Translations under genes and position numbers: made by a program | Source: Betaproteobacteria bacterium Ga0077526 | Lineage (GTDB): Bacteria; Pseudomonadota; Gammaproteobacteria; Burkholderiales; Ga0077523 | Assembly (NCBI GenBank): GCA_001464765.1 | Contig: LNDV01000021.1 | Span: 1 to 64,000, forward strand | Direction of reading: 5' to 3' | Length of the DNA stretch: 64,000 bases | Notes under the pieces: generated by a model | Databases searched by the model: none | Seen by the model: the letters and a program-made list of their open reading frames with translations, nothing else | What the model was told of the DNA's origin: nothing | Shown: one piece after another, positions 58,483 through 64,000 of the stretch | How the letters are laid out: each line of letters opens with the position of its first letter | Position numbering within the stretch: the first letter of the stretch is position 1

Positions 58483-59142
58483 ATGATCCGTGCCTTGGCA
58501 TTCTGTCTTGTGCTTCTAACGAGTGGATGCTCCGCGATCGTTCGGCATGACTACTTTCGTCCGGAGAACGAGCGTGCGCTGCACCTTGAAGGTAGCTGCC
58601 ACGAGTTTCTCGGCGGTCCTCGCGCTGGTCTCAGCAAGCAGATTACAGGAGCGCCACCCATTGCGACCGTGGAGATGGAGAGCGCCACGCTGGGGTTCTG
58701 CTCGCACCTCGAGCGAGAGCGCATCCTTGCCTTGGGGCCCCTTGTTCCGTTCATTCCGTTCACCATCGGTGCAGGCCCTGCGGAGCCACGAGTCGAGGTT
58801 GCGGTAAGAGTTGTAACGTCGGCCGAGCTTGATACGCTGGACCTGTCTAGTGCCAAGCTGTTCACCGCCGCCGGCGAACCCCGAGCCCTTCTGGACTACA
58901 GTAGTAGCTTCTGGGGATGCGAGAGGAATGCATCTACGCCTGATGTCGGGCCTGAGGGGAATCGCCGCGTGTCGCTCACGAGGGGGCAATTTGTTTGGCT
59001 ATGCTTCGCGCGTTCCGATCCGACGAAGGACGACGAGTACTTTCTCCACCTTGAGTCAGTTGCGGTTGGTAACGTATCCCAGAGCCCCATCAAGTTGCGA
59101 TTGCGAAAGCACCGGGGGACGTTCTACGTGATCACCGGATGA
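58483..59142 (+). CDS. Cassette 12: lipoprotein of unknown function
   Basis: A 219-residue protein with a lipoprotein signal (MIRALAFCLVLLTSGCSAI; lipobox LTSGC, Cys17). The mature part is beta-rich with several Cys (GSCHEF; GFCSHLE; FWGCERN; VWLCFAR). It is probably anchored to a membrane on the periplasmic side. No family recognised. Confidence 0.72.
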   Translation: MIRALAFCLVLLTSGCSAIVRHDYFRPENERALHLEGSCHEFLGGPRAGLSKQITGAPPIATVEMESATLGFCSHLERERILALGPLVPFIPFTIGAGPAEPRVEVAVRVVTSAELDTLDLSSAKLFTAAGEPRALLDYSSSFWGCERNASTPDVGPEGNRRVSLTRGQFVWLCFARSDPTKDDEYFLHLESVAVGNVSQSPIKLRLRKHRGTFYVITG

Positions 59143-59152
59143 ATACGAGTGA

Positions 59153-59221
59153 CTCGAACCCGTCGATACAGCGGACCCTTTTGGCGGGGGCTTCGGCGCG
59201 CCCCGTAGGTGCGCGTTGGGC
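59153..59221 (+). other. attC site 12
   Basis: CTCGAAC (59153-59159) and GTTGGGC (59215-59221) bound a 69-bp site with the inner stem GGCGGGGGC-TTCGGC-GCGCCCC. Confidence 0.83.
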
Positions 59222-59239
59222 GTCGAGGGAGATCATCGC

Positions 59240-59707
59240 GTGAAGCTGGCATGGGCTGTCTTCTGGCGGGTGCTCGTTCTTCTACTGGCTTTTTCTGTCT
59301 TGGTAGTACTGCCGCTAAGGAGCAGCGCCTTCATCACTGATCCACGGTTCTTTACCTGGAAAACGTCAGTGCTTTGGATTGCGTTCGCGGTGATCATCCT
59401 GCTCGCGCAGGCTGCGCTGCCCCACGGCCTAGTTCACACACTCTGGGGGAAGAGGCTCAATCAAGGGGCCGTGTTCTGGCGGAAGCTCTCTTTCGCCACT
59501 GCCGCTCTTTTCGTCTGCCTTGCAATTGTGAGCATCGTGCTTGCTCAAGTTCTGAGTTTCGAGAGCTGGCTCAGAATCAGGACAGCCGCCCCGTTTGCCG
59601 GCTTGCTTCTGTTCGTGCTGGTCATCCCACGTCGGCTCGCAGTTCAGCCCCACCCAACGCTGGAAGCCGCCATTCTTCCCTCCGGAGTGCCCGTGAAGGG
59701 TTCATGA
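59240..59707 (+). CDS. Cassette 13: membrane protein of unknown function
   Basis: A 155-residue protein with four hydrophobic segments (FWRVLVLLLAFSVLVVLPL; VLWIAFAVIILLAQAAL; AALFVCLAIVSIVLAQVL; AAPFAGLLLFVLVI). GTG at 59240 was chosen because GAGGGAG lies about eight bases upstream. Unknown function. Confidence 0.65.
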   Translation: MKLAWAVFWRVLVLLLAFSVLVVLPLRSSAFITDPRFFTWKTSVLWIAFAVIILLAQAALPHGLVHTLWGKRLNQGAVFWRKLSFATAALFVCLAIVSIVLAQVLSFESWLRIRTAAPFAGLLLFVLVIPRRLAVQPHPTLEAAILPSGVPVKGS

Positions 59708-59711
59708 AACG

Positions 59712-59805
59712 GCCCAGCCATCCTATAGAGCCGACCGTCCAACAGTGCTGCTGTTGGGTCCCCCCCCGCAGCTTCGCCGCTCGGCGACGGTTCATGGAAA
59801 ACGTT
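59712..59805 (+). other. attC site 13, interrupted by MITE 3
   Basis: GCCCAGC (59712-59718, one change from consensus) opens a site that ends GAAAACGTT at 59805, where MITE 3 begins. Inner stem: CCAACAG-TGCTG-CTGTTGG. Confidence 0.72.
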
Positions 59806-59961
59806 GAGTCTGCGGGAAAATGCCTATTTCCTGGGGCGCTGGAAATTGAACCGGAATTGACCCCGCAGGACGCGCTGTATCGAGCGCTGGGAACTGCAGG
59901 AGGGGTGAAAGTATCCGTAATTCTTGCCTCCTCCGAGTGGGGCGGCTCTTTCTCCATCCGC
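59806..59961. mobile_element. MITE 3, diverged copy in an attC core
   Basis: A 156-bp non-coding element from GAGTCTGCGGGAAAATGCC to GGCTCTTTCTCCATCCGC. The inner block CCGCAGGACGCGCTGTATCGA matches MITEs 1 and 2. The left flank is CGTT; the right flank is GCT followed by AGGC, i.e. a near copy of the core GTTAGGC. Confidence 0.75.
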
Positions 59962-60010
59962 GCTAGGCGTCAACAATCGCATCCGCCTACACAACTTTCG
60001 AGGTACTCAG

Positions 60011-60400
60011 ATGAAAAGGCAACTGATCAGCTCCGGTTCTACCTTCGAGCAAGAGATAGGCTACTCCCGCGCTGTAGTCGTTGGAGACTGGGTTTTCGTT
60101 TCCGGCACCACCGGCTTCGACTATTCCAATATGAGCATCGCTGAAGGACTGCTGGAGCAAACCGAACAGTGTCTGAAGAACATCGATTCGGCGCTGAAGC
60201 AGGCTGGCTCGAGCTTGGCCGACGTCGTGCGAGTAACCTACGTGCTCCCAAACGGATCGGAGTTTTCGGAGTGTTGGCCGGTCCTGCGCAAGTACTTCGG
60301 CGAAGTGAGGCCGGCGGCCATGATGATCTCCGCCAGCCTTTCGGACCCTCGGATGCGAATTGAAATTGAGGTTACCGCGTTGAAGCAGTCGAAGATATAG
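60011..60400 (+). CDS. Cassette 14: RidA family protein (copy 2)
   Basis: A 129-residue RidA/YjgF protein, about 83% identical to copy 1 (54096-54485). It keeps FVSGTTGFDYSNM and the carboxylate-binding Arg in DPRMRIEIEVTAL. The leader before ATG is also related to that of copy 1 (CGAGGTAC..CA). The two cassettes thus descend from one, and both now have an IS1182-type insertion in their attC. Confidence 0.9.
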   Translation: MKRQLISSGSTFEQEIGYSRAVVVGDWVFVSGTTGFDYSNMSIAEGLLEQTEQCLKNIDSALKQAGSSLADVVRVTYVLPNGSEFSECWPVLRKYFGEVRPAAMMISASLSDPRMRIEIEVTALKQSKI

Positions 60401-60419
60401 GGGGCACGTCCGCATCGAC

Positions 60420-60515
60420 GCGCAACTCTTCGATCGAGGCGGCAAACCACGGCGAGAAAAGCTCGTACGCTATTGACAGGTGCGCCGCCGGTGTTTGTGA
60501 CGCATCTCCGACGTC
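60420..60515 (+). other. attC site 14, interrupted by an IS relic
   Basis: GCGCAAC (60420-60426) followed by TCTTCGATCGAGGCGG opens a degenerate site with CGCCGCC before ..CCGACGTC at 60515. The IS-type end GAAGCTGTAG begins right after, so the core reads GTC instead of GTT. Confidence 0.6.
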
Positions 60516-60646
60516 GAAGCTGTAGCCGGCCCACTTCCACATCCGGGCCAGAGATCGCCGTGTCGGCATCGTCGTCGCAACAGCGCTACTGCGGAGTAGT
60601 CGTCAGGGTTCCGTCGGAGGAGGGTAAGGTGGATGTCCTGCAGCTT
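60516..60646. mobile_element. Internally deleted IS1182-family relic
   Basis: The first ~90 bp follow the left end of the IS at 54570: GAAGCTGTAG, then CGGCATCGTCGTCGCAACAG and CTGCGGAG.AGTCG in the same order and spacing, up to where the transposase gene would start. It ends CTGCAGCTT, like the IS right end, followed by GGAC, a good attC core end. It is about 131 bp and non-coding, a deletion derivative that could be mobilised in trans. Confidence 0.7.
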
Positions 60647-60712
60647 GGACTCCCGATCGCCGCGGCGGTGTTTGTTATCGCAGTGGTACGCCATCGTCCC
60701 GGATAAGGGGGC

Positions 60713-60794
60713 GTTCAAGCAGCCCGTCAAGCGGTGTAGCCCGCACGTCGCGCGGGAACGCAGGCGGGCTTTGTCTTTGGCGCTATCGTTCGCA
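60713..60794 (+). other. attC site 15 (degenerate)
   Basis: GTTCAAG (60713-60719), CAGCCCGTCAAGCGG and a stem AGCCCGC / GCGGGCT end in ..GCTATCGTTCGCA at 60794. Only about 65 bp lie between the IS relic and this site, too little for a normal gene, so one cassette here has lost its gene or never had one. Confidence 0.6.
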
Positions 60795-60809
60795 TGTCAG
60801 GAGAAACGC

Positions 60810-61235
60810 ATGAGCACTGTTCTTTGGGCGAATCACCTCCTCGGGAATGGCGAGGTCGCATCGGACGAAAGCGACAAGTGGGCGCTTTTCGAGCACGCGG
60901 ACAAGCTCGACAAGCTGGCGAGCGGCGCGAAGGTGGAGCCCTTTTCCGGCCTGCTCGATCACACCGATATGCAGTTCAATATGAGTGACGACGAGCTGCC
61001 GGAAGGAATGCAATCGACGAACGAGATGATGGCTCGCCAGGGAGTGTGGAAGTCAGCCGATGACGCCCTCGCGATCCTCAGTGGACTCCTTGGCGAGATC
61101 CGCTCCAAAAAGCCAAGATTCGGAATGCTCAAGAACGACTACGATGACGTCGTCTCGGAGTTGTCCGAAAGCATCGACTATGCGAAGAAGGCCAAGGAAG
61201 CGGGAGCCAAGTTCAACTTCTCGGTCGTAATGTGA
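60810..61235 (+). CDS. Cassette 16: soluble protein of unknown function
   Basis: A 141-residue protein (LWANHLLGNGEVASDESDKW; SGLLDHTDMQFNMSDDELP; FGMLKNDYDDVVSELSESID), helical and acidic, with no signal peptide. AGGAGAAACGC precedes ATG. No clear attC follows, so it is the last gene that can be tied to the array. Confidence 0.68.
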   Translation: MSTVLWANHLLGNGEVASDESDKWALFEHADKLDKLASGAKVEPFSGLLDHTDMQFNMSDDELPEGMQSTNEMMARQGVWKSADDALAILSGLLGEIRSKKPRFGMLKNDYDDVVSELSESIDYAKKAKEAGAKFNFSVVM

Positions 61236-61417
61236 CGTGACGGATTGCGAAGCCATCGAGAGGGACTCCACGGGGCGCGCCATGGCGAAAGAGCAAGTGC
61301 TTTCGATGCAGACAGCGGCGGTGAAGGGGGGGCGGGCGACTGATCTTGCGCGGACGCGGGTCGGGAAAGTGGTCCCGCCGCCTTTTCCTGACCGGTAGGG
61401 CTCGTCGACCATCCGTC

Positions 61418-61828
61418 ATGCGCGCGAATCGCATGCTCTACGCACCGGGGCTCGCGCCCTACGACCCCGCCGCGGTGCCGAGCGCGACGTTCGTGCCTTT
61501 CGCCCAGGTCCCGAAGCCGGCACCATACGGGCTCGTCGCAGTCTTTCGCCTGTCGCTGGTCACGCGACTGACCGAGTCGGGCTTGAGAAGTCGTCGCGAG
61601 TACCGTGTCTTGCAAGGCGGCTGGTACCGCATCATGGGTATCCGTCTCCCGAGCGGACGATTCGCCTTCGTGCAGGAGTTCGAGCACCATCCGGGCGAGG
61701 TCGACCTTCACCTGCCGACCTGGCGGGATGTGCACGTCCATCGGGAGGACTTCTTTGCGGCACGACACCTGCTGGCGGTTTCGGATGAACAGATCACGCT
61801 GTGCGATGGGCCGTTCCTCTGGCGGTAG
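61418..61828 (+). CDS. Protein of unknown function
   Basis: A 136-residue soluble protein (LYAPGLAPYDPAAVPSATF; YGLVAVFRLSLVTRLTESGL; FVQEFEHHPGEVDLHLPTW). No family was recognised. ATG at 61418 has no strong ribosome site; ATG at 61433 is an alternative. The 180 bp before it contain only a weak attC-like CCATCGAGAGGGA. Confidence 0.5.
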   Translation: MRANRMLYAPGLAPYDPAAVPSATFVPFAQVPKPAPYGLVAVFRLSLVTRLTESGLRSRREYRVLQGGWYRIMGIRLPSGRFAFVQEFEHHPGEVDLHLPTWRDVHVHREDFFAARHLLAVSDEQITLCDGPFLWR

Positions 61829-61969
61829 CGTGTTGGGTGCCCCTTCGCCCGAGTCGACCCGCATCAGCAATGCCCGTCAGGTGGCTGCCTCCAGCCTCAC
61901 TGGCATGCGGTCACGAGCGTCCGAGTGTCTTCTGGGGCCGTGGGCGCCTTGGCGCGAAGGTTGGAGCCG

Positions 61970-62302
61970 ATGATCTCCCTGAACAAACCGCGCAGCCGTC
62001 GCCTGCGAAAGAAGCTTCGCATTGGGGAGTTTCAGGAGTTGGGCTTTGAAGTGACGATAACGTTACGCGAGGGACGCGACGAGACTCGACTTACGGCGTT
62101 CTGGGACGACTTCATCCGCGAAGCGTTAGAACGTAACGGTCTAGCCTACGGAGGCGGGATGAGCGGCTTCGTCACGACCGTCGGTTTGGGTTCGGCGACT
62201 GAGGCGCATCGGGAAGCCGTCCTTACCTGGTTACGTGCACGGCCCGAAGTGCGCGCGGCCGATGTCGGCCCTCTGATCGATGCCTGGCATGGAGGGGACT
62301 GA
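61970..62302 (+). CDS. yggL: YggL family 50S ribosome-binding protein
   Basis: A 110-residue protein of the YggL (DUF469) family: RSRRLRKKLRIGEFQELGFE at the start, then LTAFWDDFIREALERNGLAY, the Gly-rich GGGMSGFVTT, and WLRARPEVRAADVGPLIDAW. YggL binds the 50S subunit. ATG at 61970 has GGAG five bases upstream. Confidence 0.88.
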   Translation: MISLNKPRSRRLRKKLRIGEFQELGFEVTITLREGRDETRLTAFWDDFIREALERNGLAYGGGMSGFVTTVGLGSATEAHREAVLTWLRARPEVRAADVGPLIDAWHGGD

Positions 62303-62346
62303 GGGAATGCATGCGAGTGGCTCTGGTTGCAGGGGGGGGCAGGTAG

Positions 62347-62997
62347 ATGACACGCGTCCGAGTGGAAGGGTTCACGATATCTCTGGACGGATACGGAGCC
62401 GGTCCGAATCAGGACCTCCGGAACCCGCTTGGGCTGGGCGGGGAAGACTTGCATCAGTGGCTGCTCCCTACGCGCACGTTCCAGCGCACCTTGTTTGGCG
62501 CCGACGGCGGCACAACCGGCATCGACGACGACTATGCGGCGAGGGGCTTCAAGAATGTGGGTGCCTGGATTCTCGGGCGGAACATGTTCGGCCCCATTCG
62601 CGGCGCCTGGCCCGACATGGACTGGAAGGGCTGGTGGGGAGACAACCCGCCCTATCATGTGCCGACCTTCATCCTGACCCATCACCCGCGGCCGGACATT
62701 CAGATGGAAGGAGGAACGACTTTCCATTTCGTCACCGGCGGCATTCACGAGGCACTGGATCGGGCGCGCGATGCGGCCGGCGGCATGGATGTGCGCATTG
62801 GTGGCGGTCCAGCCACCGTCCGGCAGTACTTGCGGGCTGGCCTCATCGACGAACTGCACATCGCCATCTCACCGATCCTCCTGGGGGCGGGCGAGCGATT
62901 GTTCGAAGGGTTGGATATGCGGGCGCTGGGATTCCGGTGCGTACAGTCCGTCGCGTCGGACAAAGCCACCCACGTTGTGCTCCGGCGTGGCGGGTAG
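62347..62997 (+). CDS. Dihydrofolate reductase / RibD C-terminal family protein
   Basis: A 216-residue protein with the DHFR-like fold of the RibD C-terminal family: FTISLDGYGAGPNQ at the start, GAWILGRNMFGPIRGAW, and DVRIGGGPATVRQYLRAGLI followed by DELHIAISPILLGAGERLF. It is probably an NADPH-dependent reductase of unknown substrate. Confidence 0.85.
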   Translation: MTRVRVEGFTISLDGYGAGPNQDLRNPLGLGGEDLHQWLLPTRTFQRTLFGADGGTTGIDDDYAARGFKNVGAWILGRNMFGPIRGAWPDMDWKGWWGDNPPYHVPTFILTHHPRPDIQMEGGTTFHFVTGGIHEALDRARDAAGGMDVRIGGGPATVRQYLRAGLIDELHIAISPILLGAGERLFEGLDMRALGFRCVQSVASDKATHVVLRRGG

Positions 62998-63018
62998 CAG
63001 GATCGAAGTGAAATGCCC

Positions 63019-63054
63019 TAATCCACGTGCCCAGTCGCTTCGAGTGCACGTGGG
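63019..63054. terminator. Hairpin after the reductase gene
   Basis: CCACGTGC and GCACGTGG (around 63022-63029 and 63046-63053) form an 8-bp perfect stem. It lies about 25 bp after the reductase stop. There is no U-run, so terminator function is uncertain. Confidence 0.4.
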
Positions 63055-63099
63055 GAGGCGGGAGTCTTCAGCCTTGAATGACCAGTTAAAGGGGGTGCC

Positions 63100-63498
63100 A
63101 TGCCGACAACGCGAACCATACGATTCACGACATCGAAATTCGACGTCTCCAAGGAGCGCCGGAACCCGGTCAATCCGATCGCCGGCGAGTCGCTGCTGCG
63201 CTGGCTGCAGGCAAGGGCGCGCCCTCGATTCGAGGTGTCCGAGCCCGACGCGGAGGATTGGGGCTGGTACTCATCCGTGGTCTGCAACGGTCGTCACTAC
63301 CTCCTCGGCGCCAGTGCGTCGGATGATGAGGGCAGCGAGCGAGAGTGGGTGTTGCAGATCATCAAGCAGCGCACGTTGGGCGAGAGGCTGCTGGGTCGGG
63401 AGAAGATGGCCGAGAACGACGAGTGCGCGTCGTTCTTTCAGCGACTCCTCGAAAGCGAGGCGGCCTTCAAAGGGATTGCCGTCGATGAAGCGCAATAG
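63100..63498 (+). CDS. Protein of unknown function
   Basis: A 132-residue soluble protein (RRNPVNPIAGESLLRWLQAR; WGWYSSVVCNGRHYLLGAS; EWVLQIIKQRTLGERLLGRE), predicted alpha/beta. No family was recognised. AAGGGGGTGCC precedes ATG. Confidence 0.65.
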   Translation: MPTTRTIRFTTSKFDVSKERRNPVNPIAGESLLRWLQARARPRFEVSEPDAEDWGWYSSVVCNGRHYLLGASASDDEGSEREWVLQIIKQRTLGERLLGREKMAENDECASFFQRLLESEAAFKGIAVDEAQ

Positions 63499-63789
63499 TG
63501 GGTTCGCGGTGGGCGCTAGCCGAGGATTTCGTCTGGTAGCCGATGACACGCCGCGCGGACGCCAAAACCAGAGGATGGAGGACAGGCGTCGGGTCCGGGA
63601 TCTGCAATAGCCGGCGGGCCCGCAGACCTCGATGCCGAGACCCTCATGCCGGACGCGTTACCATGGAAGCCTACCTCTTACTCTTGCGCGCGAGACCTGA
63701 CGCCGATCCCGCTTTTGCTCCGGACAGTCCGCAGGGAGGCTTTGGGGTTTGCGGTCGTGGTTCGCGCCTGATCGAGGACTGATCGGAAC
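63499..63789. other. Gap with no supported gene
   Basis: These 291 bp hold frames rich in Arg and Gly without a recognisable family. A 39-codon frame from ATG 63663 (MEAYLLLLRARPDADPAF) has no ribosome site and is not called. Confidence 0.4.
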
Positions 63790-64000
63790 ATGTCGCAATT
63801 CAGCGTGCCGTCACTTGCCGCCACCGGAGGCCTCGAGTTTCTCTGGGAGTACCTCTACCATCACCCGGCGCACGAGCGCGACGCGGCGCTGGCGAACTCG
63901 GCGCAGTTGGCGTTTCTCGGGCATTGCGTGGAACACGTTGCGCACTCCCATGCCCAGTTGCTTCAGGACTTGTTCGTGCTGTATCGGACACAGTGCAAGC
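63790..64000 (+). CDS. FkbM-like methyltransferase, N-terminal part (cut by window end)
   Basis: An open frame of 70 codons runs from ATG 63790 to the end of the window without a stop. The last residues, HSHAQLLQDLFVLYRTQCK, match the start of the FkbM methyltransferase domain, where S.AQ.LQDLFVL precedes the SAM-binding block. The family methylates sugars or natural products. The call rests on a short match. Confidence 0.55.
   Translation, partial: MSQFSVPSLAATGGLEFLWEYLYHHPAHERDAALANSAQLAFLGHCVEHVAHSHAQLLQDLFVLYRTQCK

Larger units (their letters stand above)
49684..61235 (+). mobile_element. Integron cassette array lacking an integrase
   Basis: A LexA-like box and attI-like site are followed by about 15 attC sites (RYYYAAC ... 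GTTRRRY, 60-100 bp, imperfect palindromes), each at the 3' end of a plus-strand gene. G+C and codon choice are visibly unlike the flanking genes. No intI is present in the window, so this matches the class called CALIN (cluster of attC sites lacking integrase), but with its attI end kept. The right border is uncertain; the last recognisable attC is at 60713-60794. Confidence 0.88.

Noticed and set aside
61236..61300. A sixteenth attC after cassette 16
   Set aside because: CCATCGAGAGGGA resembles an attC left part, but no R' core follows, so it is at best a relic.
61826..61845. GTTGGGT as a further attC core
   Set aside because: No partner RYYYAAC and no palindrome at the right distance.
63543..63782. 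A 79-codon frame near the right end
   Set aside because: Low-complexity Arg-rich translation and no ribosome site.

Overview
The window is a G+C-rich chromosomal segment, most likely from a betaproteobacterium. The grounds are PEP-CTERM proteins, a PilY1/minor-pilin operon, the lspA-ispH arrangement behind ileS, a YciH/SUI1 protein, REP-type palindromes and an integron attI resembling that of class 1 integrons. No rRNA is present to fix the species. Products are named from recognised motifs only; nothing was searched.

Layout. 1-5.2 kb: PEP-CTERM exported proteins and two decayed relatives, yciH, and a large kelch-type secreted protein. 5.2-11.1 kb, minus strand: yajQ, an HslV-like Ntn hydrolase, ppnP, argG, a MORN-repeat protein, argF, argD and rpsT. 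11.2-18.1 kb, plus strand: murJ, ribF, ileS, lspA, ispH (overlapping or tightly spaced), closed by a strong terminator. 18.1-30.1 kb, minus strand: type IV pilus operon pilE-fimT-pilV-pilW-pilX followed by two tandem pilY1 genes. 30.2-37.4 kb: a cysteine-free Fur-family regulator, two divergent crotonase-family genes, tRNA-Thr(CGU), mscS, DUF1015, a PNPOx-family flavoprotein and an RhlE-type helicase. 37.4-43.6 kb: an SDR gene fused translationally to a spermidine/putrescine-type ABC transporter (ATPase, Tat-exported binding protein, two permeases), then a branched-chain-amino-acid-type binding protein. 43.6-49.3 kb: a REP doublet, an acyl-CoA dehydrogenase, a secreted SHOCT-like protein, a PQQ-type sugar dehydrogenase and a diheme cytochrome c.

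The most unusual part is 49.68-61.2 kb: a visibly lower-G+C integron cassette array. It starts with a LexA-like box and an attI-like site whose 3' half matches class 1 attI1 almost without gaps, but the integrase gene that should lie to the left is absent. About fifteen attC sites follow, each at the 3' end of a plus-strand gene. The cassettes encode mostly small exported, membrane or unknown proteins, two RidA paralogues, a broken GNAT acetyltransferase and an exported, gutted EF-Tu derivative. One IS1182-family element, three MITEs of 156-158 bp with the same type of ends, and one internally deleted IS relic all sit in the same place: immediately after the GTT of the attC R' core. This suggests a small mobile family that uses attC core sites as targets.

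From 61.2 kb the sequence returns to higher G+C with two unknown proteins, yggL, a DHFR/RibD-C-family reductase and the start of an FkbM-like methyltransferase cut by the window end.
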